Positions 26,243 to 34,618 of a stretch of 64,000 bases of DNA are shown piece after piece. A program made the position numbers and the translations under genes. Source of the DNA: Streptomyces sp. NBS 14/10. Its GTDB lineage: Bacteria; Actinomycetota; Actinomycetes; Streptomycetales; Streptomycetaceae. Position 1 is the stretch's first letter. Every line of letters begins with the position of its first letter. The stretch spans positions 59,459-123,458 of the forward strand of contig NZ_NCSM01000058.1 of the NCBI RefSeq assembly GCF_002224125.1, written 5' to 3'. The notes under the pieces were generated by a model. It worked only from the letters and a program-made list of their open reading frames with translations, did not search any database and was not told the DNA's origin.

Positions 26243-27474
26243 GCGCCGTCGCCGTGTTCACCGGCATCGGCGTCGCCGCGCCCAACGGCCTGTCGACCCC
26301 GGTGTGGTGGAAGGCCACCCTGAACGGCGAGAGCGGCATCCGCCCGGTCAGCCGCTTCGACGCCGCCCGCTACCCGGCCCGGCTCGCGGGCGAGGTGCCC
26401 GGCTTCGACGCCGCCGAACACATCCCGAACCGTCTGCTCCCGCAGACCGACCACATGACCCGGCTCGCCCTGGCCGCCGCCCAGGAGGCCTTCGACGACG
26501 CGGACACCGACCCCGCCCAGCTCCCCGAGTACGCCGCCGGGGTGGTCACCGCCAGCTCGGCCGGCGGCTTCGAGTTCGGCCAGCGCGAGCTGGAGGCGCT
26601 GTGGAGCAAGGGCGGGCAGTACGTCAGCGCGTATCAGTCCTTCGCCTGGTTCTACGCCGTCAACACCGGCCAGATCTCCATCCGGCACGGGCTGCGCGGG
26701 CCCAGCGGCGTTCTCGTCACCGAGCAGGCGGGCGGCCTGGACGCGGTGGCCCAGGCCCGCAGGCGGCTGCGCGGCGGCAGCAGGCTCATCGTCACCGGCG
26801 GCGTGGACGGGGCGGTCTGCCCATGGGGCTGGACGGCGCAGCTCGCGGGCGGCCGGCTCAGCCTCGCCGACGACCCCACGCGCGCCTATCTGCCCTTCGA
26901 CGCCGCGGCCCGCGGCTATGTGCCGGGTGAGGGCGGGGCGATCCTGATCCTTGAGGAGGCCGCCGCGGCCCGCGCCCGCGGCGCCCGCGTATACGGCGAA
27001 CTGGCCGGTTACGCCGCCACCTTCGACGCCAAGCCCGGGAGCGAGCAGCACCTCAGCGGCGTCCCCGGCCTGCGCCGCGCCGTCGAACTCGCCCTCGCCG
27101 ACGCCCGCCTCGCCCCCCACGACATCGACGTCGTCTTCGCCGACGCCTCCGGCGTACCCGACCTGGACCGGGCCGAGGCCGAGGTCATCACCGCCGTCTT
27201 CGGGCCCCGGCGGGTGCCGGTCACCGCGCCCAAGACCATGACGGGGCGGCTGTACGCGGGAGGGGCCGCCCTCGACCTCGCCGCCGCCCTGCTGGCGATC
27301 CGCGATGCGCTGATCCCGCCGACCGTGAACGTCACCCGGCTTGCCGAGGGTCTGGAACTCGACCTGGTGAGCGCCGAGCCGCGGCCCTGCCCCGTACGCG
27401 CCGCCCTGGTGCTGGCCCGTGGCCGCGGCGGCTTCAACGCGGCGGCCGTGGTCGTCGGTGCCCCATCCCACTGA
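26239..27474 (+). CDS. Type II polyketide chain length factor (KS-beta)
   Basis: A 411-residue partner of KS-alpha. The usual active Cys is replaced by Gln163 ([11 protein letters not shown]), the hallmark of chain length factors, which set chain length and decarboxylate malonyl-ACP. GTG start overlapping the KS-alpha stop. The stop codon lies in the first of several 15-bp repeats that follow. Chain length cannot be read reliably by eye; a decaketide-like aglycone would fit the tailoring set. Confidence 0.95.
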   Translation: MSAVAVFTGIGVAAPNGLSTPVWWKATLNGESGIRPVSRFDAARYPARLAGEVPGFDAAEHIPNRLLPQTDHMTRLALAAAQEAFDDADTDPAQLPEYAAGVVTASSAGGFEFGQRELEALWSKGGQYVSAYQSFAWFYAVNTGQISIRHGLRGPSGVLVTEQAGGLDAVAQARRRLRGGSRLIVTGGVDGAVCPWGWTAQLAGGRLSLADDPTRAYLPFDAAARGYVPGEGGAILILEEAAAARARGARVYGELAGYAATFDAKPGSEQHLSGVPGLRRAVELALADARLAPHDIDVVFADASGVPDLDRAEAEVITAVFGPRRVPVTAPKTMTGRLYAGGAALDLAAALLAIRDALIPPTVNVTRLAEGLELDLVSAEPRPCPVRAALVLARGRGGFNAAAVVVGAPSH

Positions 27475-27556
27475 GCGCAACCTCACTGAGCGCAACCTCA
27501 CTGAGCGCAACCTCGCTGAGCCCGCCGACCCTGCTGAGCCCGACCCCGCTGAGCGC
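27469..27556 (+). repeat. 15-bp tandem repeats containing stop codons
   Basis: Three exact copies of cactgagcgcaacct (27469-27483, 27484-27498, 27499-27513) are followed by about three degenerate copies (cgctgagcccgccga and similar). The unit equals five codons and carries the KS-beta stop codon TGA in frame in each copy. It fills most of the gap before the ACP gene. Confidence 0.85.
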
Positions 27557-27597
27557 AGCCCCCGCTGTTCGCCATCCCAAGAGAGAGGTATCACGCG

Positions 27598-27882
27598 ATG
27601 ACCCAGATGACCCAGATGACGCTGGCCGAGCTGACCACCCTGCTGCGTGAATGCGCCGGTGAGGACGAGACCGTCGACCTCGACGGAGATGTGCTGGACA
27701 CCCCCTTCACCGACCTCAACTACGACTCCCTCGCGGTCCTGCAGACGGTGGGCCGTATCGAGCGCGAATACGGGGTGCTGCTGGCCGACGACACGGTCGC
27801 CGAGGCCGCCACGCCGCGGCTGCTGCTGCAGTTCGTCAACGCGGGCCTGACCGAGGCGCGCACCCGCCCGGCTCAGGCCTAG
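27598..27882 (+). CDS. Polyketide acyl carrier protein
   Basis: A 94-residue ACP that holds the growing poly-beta-keto chain. The pantetheine attachment Ser is at 44 in DLNYDSLAVLQ. ATG 27598 follows AGAGAGGTATCACGC; alternative Met codons at positions 4 and 7 exist (MTQMTQM). Third component of the minimal PKS; the nearby PPTase is the likely activator. Confidence 0.93.
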   Translation: MTQMTQMTLAELTTLLRECAGEDETVDLDGDVLDTPFTDLNYDSLAVLQTVGRIEREYGVLLADDTVAEAATPRLLLQFVNAGLTEARTRPAQA

Positions 27883-27893
27883 GGGGCGCTGCC

Positions 27894-29099
27894 ATGCGCG
27901 TACTCATGGTCGTCACCCCCGTCAGCAGCCACCTCCAGCCACTTGTCCCCCTCGCCTGGGCGCTCGCCGGCGCGGGCCATGAGGTGATGTGCGCCGGGGA
28001 GCCCGGGGCCGTGGAGGCGGCACGCGCCGCCGGGCTGCACACCCTCGCCATCGAGGCCCAGCCGCTGCCCGCCGACGCCCCGCCCCCGGCTCCGGCCCGG
28101 CGGCCCACGGGCGGGGAGCCCGCGGCGGTGTGGGAACCCGACTGGGAAGCGCTCGCGGTCCGCTGGCGGGCCCGGGTCGGCCGGGTGCTCGACGGGTATC
28201 TGAGGTTCGCCCGCGAATGGCGGCCCCACCTCGTGCTGTCCGATCCGGTCGAGTTCTGCGGGCCGATCGTCGCGGGCGCGCTGGGCGTACCGTCCGTCGT
28301 CCACCGCTGGGGCACCGACGTCCTGACCACGCTGGCCCGCGGCCCCGCCCGCGCCGCGCTGCGGTCCGTCTGCGAGCGGGCGGGCGTCGCCGGGGGTCTG
28401 CTGCCCGACCCCGATCTGCTGCTCGACCCCTGTCCGCCGCTGCTGCGGCACCCCCGGGCGGCCCCGGCCAGGCCGGTGCGCTACGTGCCGTACAACGGAC
28501 CCGGCAGCTACCCCTCCTGGGGGCCGCTGCGCTCGCCGGAGCAGCGGACGATATGCGTATCGTTCAGCGCCCAGACGATCGAGCGGTCGGGCATGGCCAC
28601 CCTGGCGGCGACGGCCGCCGCGTTCGAGGGCCTGGAGGGCGTACGGGGCGTGTTCACCTTGTCCCGGGCGCGCGCCGAGGAGCTGGGAGCGCTGCCGGCC
28701 AACGTACGGGTGATCGAGCCCACCCCGCTGTCGCAGCTCCTGAGGCGCTGTACGGCCCTGGTCCACCACGGCGGATCCGGCACCGGGCTGACGGCCCTGC
28801 ATTACGGGCTGCCCCAACTCGTCCTGGCCCCACCGCTGCCCAGCCTCGGTGTCTACGCCGAACGGATCGCGGCCAGCGGCGCCGGCCGGTCGCTCGACCC
28901 CGGTGAGCAGCGGGACCCCGAGGCGATCCGTACGGCGCTCCGCGAGCTGCTGGACGACCGGTCGTACGGGGTGGCGGCGGGCCGGGTGCGGGAGGAGATG
29001 GCCGCCATGCCGGCCCCCGCCGAAGTGGTCGCCGAGCTGGAGGAGCTGGCCGGGCCGCGCATCGGCGTATCGCGGGTCGCCGGTTCCCGCGCGGCCTGA
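27894..29099 (+). CDS. Glycosyltransferase, GT-B fold (antibiotic type 1)
   Basis: A 401-residue EryCIII/UrdGT-like glycosyltransferase that moves a dTDP-deoxysugar onto the polyketide or a growing sugar chain. The N-terminus MRVLMVVTPVSSHL and the nucleotide-sugar site VHHGGSGTGLTA are well kept. It sits 11 nt after the ACP gene and ends the minimal-PKS operon. One of six such enzymes in the cluster; its step in the order of attachment cannot be told. Confidence 0.88.
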   Translation: MRVLMVVTPVSSHLQPLVPLAWALAGAGHEVMCAGEPGAVEAARAAGLHTLAIEAQPLPADAPPPAPARRPTGGEPAAVWEPDWEALAVRWRARVGRVLDGYLRFAREWRPHLVLSDPVEFCGPIVAGALGVPSVVHRWGTDVLTTLARGPARAALRSVCERAGVAGGLLPDPDLLLDPCPPLLRHPRAAPARPVRYVPYNGPGSYPSWGPLRSPEQRTICVSFSAQTIERSGMATLAATAAAFEGLEGVRGVFTLSRARAEELGALPANVRVIEPTPLSQLLRRCTALVHHGGSGTGLTALHYGLPQLVLAPPLPSLGVYAERIAASGAGRSLDPGEQRDPEAIRTALRELLDDRSYGVAAGRVREEMAAMPAPAEVVAELEELAGPRIGVSRVAGSRAA

Positions 29100-29147
29100 G
29101 GACGGGCCCGCACGGTCTGAGGAGGCCCGCACGGTCTGAGGGCAGGC

Positions 29148-30032
29148 CTAAGTGGTTGCCGGTACCTCACGTCCTACGGCCGTCGCCAGGCGGGCGAGGG
29201 CGGCGGCCTCCCGGCTGCCTTCCTCGGCGCCGAAGACATGCATCACCAGACCCGTCTCGCCGGGTGCGGCGGGCACGTGCAGCGTCTCGTAGTCCAGGGT
29301 GAGCAGCCCGGCCTCGGGGTGGCGCAGCCGCTTGCGCCCCGCCCCGCACATCACGACCTCGCCGGTGGCCCAGACGCGCCGGAAGTCGGCGCTGTGCGTG
29401 GACAGTTCGGTGATGAGCGTGGCCAGTTCCGCGTCGTCGGGGTACCGGCCCGCGGAGACCCGCAGCTGGCCCACGCTCTCCGCCGCCCGGTCCTCCCATT
29501 CGGGGAAGACGGTCCGGGACGCGGGGTCGAGGAAGAAGTACCTGGCCTGGTTGTGGTCGCGGCGGCCCGGGTCGCCCAGGCCGCCGATCAGCTCGCCGCC
29601 GAGATCGTTCCAGGCGAGCACGTCGAGGCGGTGGTTGGTGACGTAGGCCGGGACGGGCGCCATGGCGTCGAGGATCTGCCGCAGCAGGGGGCTGACCCGG
29701 GCCTCGGGCGGCGGCCCGCCCCGCATGCCGGTCAGGGTGGCGAGGTGGTTGCGCTCCGCCGCGTCGAGGCCGAGGGCCCTGGCGAGCGCGTCGAGCACTT
29801 CGGGGGAGGGCTGGGTGGCGCGGCCCTGTTCGAGGCGGACGTAATAGTCCACACTGATCCCGGCGAGCTGGGCCAGCTCCTCGCGGCGCAGCCCGCGCAC
29901 CCGTCGGCGCCCGCCGCCGGCGATTCCGACGTGCTCCGGCGCGACGCGCCCACGGCGGGCGCGCAGAAAGCCGCCGAGCGCCCGCCGGGTGTCCCCGACG
30001 CCGTCGATGCGGTCGATGCCGTTGCTGTCCAT
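29148..30032 (-). CDS. XRE-family regulator with MmyB-like ligand domain
   Basis: A 294-residue regulator. An N-terminal helix-turn-helix (about 30-90, LRREELAQLAGISVDYYVRLEQG) is followed by a MmyB-like ligand-binding domain (about 105-280, PAYVTNHRLDVLAWN). ATG 30032 is preferred to the longer frame because it precedes the domain directly. It is divergent from the quinone reductase-like gene with only 98 bp between, the usual arrangement for a regulator controlling such an oxidoreductase in response to a redox-active ligand. Confidence 0.83.
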   Translation of the reverse strand: MDSNGIDRIDGVGDTRRALGGFLRARRGRVAPEHVGIAGGGRRRVRGLRREELAQLAGISVDYYVRLEQGRATQPSPEVLDALARALGLDAAERNHLATLTGMRGGPPPEARVSPLLRQILDAMAPVPAYVTNHRLDVLAWNDLGGELIGGLGDPGRRDHNQARYFFLDPASRTVFPEWEDRAAESVGQLRVSAGRYPDDAELATLITELSTHSADFRRVWATGEVVMCGAGRKRLRHPEAGLLTLDYETLHVPAAPGETGLVMHVFGAEEGSREAAALARLATAVGREVPATT

Positions 30033-30130
30033 GCCTTCCAGTATGGGTGGTCCTCGCAATACCAGGATTGGCGTTCCGCCGGTCACACAGGGTTCTGGCT
30101 AAGGCGCCGCGCCCGGGAGAACGTGGTGCC

Positions 30131-30925
30131 ATGAGCGAAGCCATGCCGCAGCCGCGGAAGAAGATCCTGATCGTCAGCGCCCACCCCGAACCCCGTTCCC
30201 TCAACGCCTCCCTGACCTCCTTCGCGGCCGAGGAGCTGCGCGCGGCGGGGCATGAGGTGCGGGTGTCCGACCTCTACGCGATGAAGTGGAAGGCGGCGGT
30301 GGACGCCGACGACTTCGCCGACCACGCCGGGGACCGGCGTCTTGATGTGCTGACGGCCTCGGGGGAGGCCACGCTGGCGGGGCGGCTGTCGCCGGACATC
30401 GCGGCGGAGCAGGAGAAGGTGCGCTGGTCGGACGCGGTGATCCTGCAGTTCCCGATGTGGTGGTTCTCGGTGCCCGCGATCCTGAAGGGCTGGATCGACC
30501 GGGTGTTCACCTTCGAGTTCGCCCACGGCCCGGCCGTCCCCCCGCCGTACAGCGAGGGCGCCCTCGCGGGTCGGCGGGCGCTGCTGTCGGTGACGGTCGG
30601 CGCCCGGGAGTCGGCGTTCGCCGACCGGGGCATCCACGGGCAGCTGTCGGACGTCCTCTTCCCGCTCCAGCACGGCCTGTTCTGGTTCACCGGCATGGCG
30701 CCGCTCGAACCGTTCGCGCTGTACAGCTCGCTCGACGTCTCGGAGGAGCGGTTCGAGACGGTGAAGCGGGAGTACGGGCAGCGGCTCGACCGGCTCTTCA
30801 CGGACGAGCCGGTCCCGTTCCGCACCCTCAACGGCGGCGACTACGACCGCGATATGCGCCTGCTGACAGGCGTGGAGACGGCAGGGACGAGCGGCCTTGA
30901 CATCCACACCAGCCCCCGCGGTTGA
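30131..30925 (+). CDS. NAD(P)H dehydrogenase (quinone), flavodoxin-like fold
   Basis: A 264-residue FAD/FMN oxidoreductase of the MdaB/NQO1 type. It has KILIVSAHPEPRSLNASL at the start and the loop QFPMWWFSVPAILKGWIDRVF. It probably reduces quinones with two electrons, either to protect the cell from the quinone product or as a tailoring step. ATG 30131. Divergent from the XRE regulator. Confidence 0.85.
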   Translation: MSEAMPQPRKKILIVSAHPEPRSLNASLTSFAAEELRAAGHEVRVSDLYAMKWKAAVDADDFADHAGDRRLDVLTASGEATLAGRLSPDIAAEQEKVRWSDAVILQFPMWWFSVPAILKGWIDRVFTFEFAHGPAVPPPYSEGALAGRRALLSVTVGARESAFADRGIHGQLSDVLFPLQHGLFWFTGMAPLEPFALYSSLDVSEERFETVKREYGQRLDRLFTDEPVPFRTLNGGDYDRDMRLLTGVETAGTSGLDIHTSPRG

Positions 30926-30928
30926 GCC

Positions 30929-32137
30929 CTATAAAGCCTCCTCCAGGGCGGTGACCCGGTCGGCGGGGCTCGGCATGCGCAGCATGTCCGTACGGAGGCG
31001 GGCGGCGGCGCGGGCGTGGCGGGGGTCGTCCACCAGGGCCTCGACCGCTTCACTGACGGCGACGGCGTCGGACTGGCGCTCGGGCGGCAGGATGAGCCCG
31101 GCGCCATGGCGGTGGAGGCGTTCGCCGATCTCGGCGGTGACCGGGATCTGGTCCAGCACCAGCTGCGGGGTTCCGGCCGCGGCCGCCGTGAGGCCGGTGC
31201 CCGAGCCGCCGTGGTGGACCACGGCCGCGCAGGTGGGCAGCAGCTCGGACATGGGGAGGCCCACGGCGACGCGCGCCTTCTCCGGGGCCGCGGTCAGCGT
31301 CCGCGCCTGGTCGGCGCTGATCGCCAGCACCACCTCCAACCCCCGGCCGGCCAGCGCGTCGGCGGTCTGCGTCAGCAAGGGGGGCAGGGCGCCGGGGCGG
31401 ACCTTGTGCCCGGAGACCCCCGCCGTGATGCACACCCGCGGCCTGGCGCGCTCCTCCAGCACCCAGCGCGCCACGTCCCCCGGGCCGTTGTACGGGACGT
31501 AGCGCATATCGAGCCGGGGGCGCGGCGCCGGATCGGGGAGGCGCAGCGCGGGCGGGAAGGGGTCGAACCAGGCGCTGGGTCCTGAGCGCGGGCGCACGCC
31601 GTGGCGCTCGAAGAGGCGCCGGTAGCCCGGCAGCGGGCGGGCGCCGAGCTCGTGGTTCTCCACGCGCATGATGGTGGCCGTGCCCCAGCCGTGCCCGTAC
31701 GCGGGGACGCCGAGCGCGGCGGCGGCCACCGTGCCCGCGAAGCACAGCGCGTCATGGACGACCACGTCGGGCCGCCAGCGGCGGGCGAGGGCGAGGAGGT
31801 CGTCGGCCATCGCGTCCGCGACCGTGAACTGCTTGTCGGCCAGCGCGCGGAGCACCGAGTGCTGAGCGTCGTCCAGCAGACCGGGCCGCGACGCCCAGCC
31901 CTCCGGCCAGCGGCCGGGGCTGCGCCAGGGCGCGAGGTCCGCGCGGTTCCTGATCTGCTCCACGGCCACGTCCCGGCCGACCGGCACCCCGGTCAGCCCG
32001 GCGCGCGCCGCCGAGGCCATGCAGGAGGGCGGGGCGGCGAGCCGTACGTCGTGCCCGGCGGCCCGGCAGGCCCAGGCCAGCGGCACCAGGCTGAACAGAT
32101 GGCCCGGCTCGGCCCATGTGGCGAACAGCACCCGCAC
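30929..32137 (-). CDS. Glycosyltransferase, GT-B fold (antibiotic type 2)
   Basis: A 402-residue deoxysugar transferase with N-terminal MRVLFATWAEPGHLF and the donor-binding VVHHGGSGTGLTA. Starts with GTG at 32137, four nt after the SnoaL-like gene, so the two are one operon. It ends 3 nt from the convergent quinone reductase gene. Substrate and position in the glycan are unknown. Confidence 0.88.
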   Translation of the reverse strand: MRVLFATWAEPGHLFSLVPLAWACRAAGHDVRLAAPPSCMASAARAGLTGVPVGRDVAVEQIRNRADLAPWRSPGRWPEGWASRPGLLDDAQHSVLRALADKQFTVADAMADDLLALARRWRPDVVVHDALCFAGTVAAAALGVPAYGHGWGTATIMRVENHELGARPLPGYRRLFERHGVRPRSGPSAWFDPFPPALRLPDPAPRPRLDMRYVPYNGPGDVARWVLEERARPRVCITAGVSGHKVRPGALPPLLTQTADALAGRGLEVVLAISADQARTLTAAPEKARVAVGLPMSELLPTCAAVVHHGGSGTGLTAAAAGTPQLVLDQIPVTAEIGERLHRHGAGLILPPERQSDAVAVSEAVEALVDDPRHARAAARLRTDMLRMPSPADRVTALEEAL

Positions 32138-32141
32138 CGGA

Positions 32142-32663
32142 TCAGTCCAGGTCGTCGCGGTGGATCCGGCGGTCGAGCACCAGCCAGCGGCCGTCGCGCC
32201 GCACCAGCAGGTCCGCGCAGGTGGTGGACGCCCGCAGCACGGCCTGCCCGGCGCGCGGGGTCTCCAGGACCTGGGCGTACGAGCGGACGAAGACGGTGTG
32301 CTCGTCCTTGGGCTCGAGCGAGAGCATGCCCAGCCAGTGGCGGCGCCTGATGCCCCGCGCGGCGAAGTCGTCGGTGGCCTGGCGGGCGCCGGCGGCGATG
32401 GCCGCGCGGCCGGTGAACGGCTCGGGGTGGGCGTTGGCGGCGAAGACGCCGTCCTCGGCGAAGGTCTCCGCCCAGGCCTCGGCCTCGCCGTCGTCGAGCA
32501 GCTGCATCTGGCGGGCGTAGAACTGCTGGATCTCCGCGTACAGCTCGGCGGGTCCGGCGGGTCCGGCGGGTCCGGCGGGTCCGGCTTGTCCGGTGGGGCC
32601 CGTGGGGTCGGCTGATCCGGTGGGGTCGGCTGGTGCGCCGGCGGGGTGTGCCGCGACGGTCAT
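32142..32663 (-). CDS. SnoaL-like polyketide cyclase/NTF2-fold protein
   Basis: A 173-residue protein. The first 40 residues are a low-complexity Pro-Ala-Gly stretch (repeated PAG units from about ggtccggcg DNA repeats), then a SnoaL/NTF2-like fold (FYARQMQLLDDGEAEAWAETF). Such proteins close a ring by aldol chemistry or act as hydroxylase accessory proteins. ATG 32663, with GAGAGAGGG upstream. Divergent from the ketoreductase operon. Confidence 0.78.
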   Translation of the reverse strand: MTVAAHPAGAPADPTGSADPTGPTGQAGPAGPAGPAGPAELYAEIQQFYARQMQLLDDGEAEAWAETFAEDGVFAANAHPEPFTGRAAIAAGARQATDDFAARGIRRRHWLGMLSLEPKDEHTVFVRSYAQVLETPRAGQAVLRASTTCADLLVRRDGRWLVLDRRIHRDDLD

Positions 32664-32843
32664 GGCGGTCGGTCCCTCTCTCGCGTCCTGTGTGTCGTGC
32701 GGCAGCGTCGCCGCGGGCCCTCGTACGCCCCTTGACGGGCGGTCGAACGGCCCGCTCGACCGCCGTGCGATCGAGGATCGAGAGCCCACGGTCACTCTTC
32801 GGAGCAGACAACGCATCCAAGGAGCCCGGGGAGGACGACGCGC

Positions 32844-33629
32844 ATGGCGAGCGATGAGCGGCGGGTGGCGCTGGTCACGGGAGGCACGAGCGGAATCGGT
32901 CTCGCGGTGGCGCGGGGCCTGGCGGCGGCGGACTTCACGGTCTTCATCTGCGCGCGGAGCGCCGAGTCCCTGGAGATGACCGTCAAGGAGTTACGGGCCG
33001 CGGGCCACGAGGTCGACGGCGCCCCCGCCGATGTGAGCAAGCGGAAGGACGTGCGCGATCTGGTGGCGGCCGCGACCGGACGGTACGGCCGGATCGACGT
33101 CCTGGTCAACAATGCCGGGCGCAGCGGCGGCGGCGAGACCGTCGGGCTGGCCGACGAGCTGTGGTACGACGTGATCGACACCAACCTCAACAGCGTCTTC
33201 CTCACCACGCGCGAGGTGCTGGCCGAGAGCGGGATGCGGGAGCGCGGCTGGGGCCGGATCGTCAACATCGCGTCCACCGGAGGCAAACAGGGCGTGGTGC
33301 TCGGCGCCCCGTACTCGGCATCCAAGCACGGCGTGGTCGGCTTCACCAAGGCGGTCGGCCTGGAGCTGGCCAAGACCGGCATCACGGTCAACGCGGTCTG
33401 CCCCGGGTATGTCGAGACGCCGATGGCCGAGCGCGTCCGCCAGGGATACGCGGCGGTGTACGACACCACCGAGCAGGCCATCCTCGAACGCTTCCAGGCC
33501 AAGATCCCGCTCGGTCGCTACTCCACACCACAGGAGGTGGCGGGCCTGGTCGGCTATCTGGTCACCGACACCGCCGCGTCCATCACCGCCCAGGCGCTCA
33601 ACGTCTGCGGCGGGCTGGGGAATTACTGA
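32844..33629 (+). CDS. Polyketide ketoreductase (ActIII-like SDR)
   Basis: A 261-residue NADPH-dependent SDR. It shows TGGTSGIG, NNAGRSGGG, the catalytic Tyr-Lys in YSASKHG and PGYVETPM, all close to the C-9 ketoreductases of type II PKS. It would reduce one keto group of the nascent chain and so direct the first ring. A rare TTA (Leu) codon occurs at 32991-32993, which in Streptomyces requires the bldA tRNA. First gene of the ring-forming operon. Confidence 0.92.
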   Translation: MASDERRVALVTGGTSGIGLAVARGLAAADFTVFICARSAESLEMTVKELRAAGHEVDGAPADVSKRKDVRDLVAAATGRYGRIDVLVNNAGRSGGGETVGLADELWYDVIDTNLNSVFLTTREVLAESGMRERGWGRIVNIASTGGKQGVVLGAPYSASKHGVVGFTKAVGLELAKTGITVNAVCPGYVETPMAERVRQGYAAVYDTTEQAILERFQAKIPLGRYSTPQEVAGLVGYLVTDTAASITAQALNVCGGLGNY

Positions 33630-33643
33630 CGAGAGCGGGTGCC

Positions 33644-34618
33644 GTGACCACCACCGAGACATACCTCACCACACACGCCATCACCGTGCTGGCGCCGGCC
33701 CGCACCGTGTACGGCATCATCGCCGACGTGGCCGACTGGCCCCAGCGCTTCGCCCCCAATGTGCACGTCGAACCCCTGGAGCAGACGCCCGGCGGCGAGC
33801 GGATCCGGATCTGGGCCACCGCGGGCGGCGTGGTGAAGAACTGGACATCGCGCCGCGAGCTGGACCCGGACGGGCTGCGCGTCACCTTCCGGCAGGAGGT
33901 GTCCGCGCCGCCGGTGGCGGCCATGGGCGGTGAGTGGATCGTCACCGCCCATGGGGAGAATGTGTCCCGGCTGGAGCTGCGCCATGACTTCCGCGCGGTC
34001 GACGACGACCCGTCGGGTGTCCGCTGGATCACCGCGGCGGTGGACCGCAACAGCGAATCCGAGCTGGCCGCGGTGAAGAAGCTCGCCGAACTCGGCGATG
34101 AATTAGGGAAGTTGGAGTTCTCCTTCGAGGACACGGTGTTCACATCGGGTGACGCCGCACTGGTCTACGACTATCTGTACCGCGCCGATCTGTGGCCCGA
34201 GCGGCTGCCGCATGTGTCCCGGCTCGACCTCAAGGAGGACCCGGTCGGGGACGATGTGGCCGAGCCGCGGGTGCAGGTGATGGCGATGGACACCCGTACC
34301 GCCGACGGTTCGGTGCACACCACCGAGTCCGTACGGGTCTGCTTCGGGGCGGACCGCATCGTCTACAAGCAGACCACCGTGCCCGCGCTGATGACCGCGC
34401 ACACCGGAAGCTGGACGATCACCCCGGCGGGCGACGGGTTGGCCGTCACCTCCCGGCACACCGTGATCCTCAACCCGGGGGCAGTGGAGCGGGTGCTCGG
34501 CCAGGACAAGACCGTCGCCGACGCCCGGATGTACGTACAGCGCGCGCTGAGCACCAACAGCACCACGACGCTGCGCCACGCGCGGGAGTTCGCGGAGGCG
34601 GCGGCCGCTCGTGGGTGA
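33644..34618 (+). CDS. Aromatase/cyclase didomain
   Basis: A 324-residue protein with two SRPBCC/START-like domains (about 5-150 and 165-315), as in ActVII/MtmQ/GrhQ-like ARO/CYC enzymes used with C-9-reduced polyketides. It aromatizes the first ring and guides later cyclization. GTG 33644 lies 14 nt after the ketoreductase stop. It contains a TTA codon at 34103-34105. Its stop overlaps the next start by 8 nt. Confidence 0.88.
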   Translation: MTTTETYLTTHAITVLAPARTVYGIIADVADWPQRFAPNVHVEPLEQTPGGERIRIWATAGGVVKNWTSRRELDPDGLRVTFRQEVSAPPVAAMGGEWIVTAHGENVSRLELRHDFRAVDDDPSGVRWITAAVDRNSESELAAVKKLAELGDELGKLEFSFEDTVFTSGDAALVYDYLYRADLWPERLPHVSRLDLKEDPVGDDVAEPRVQVMAMDTRTADGSVHTTESVRVCFGADRIVYKQTTVPALMTAHTGSWTITPAGDGLAVTSRHTVILNPGAVERVLGQDKTVADARMYVQRALSTNSTTTLRHAREFAEAAAARG

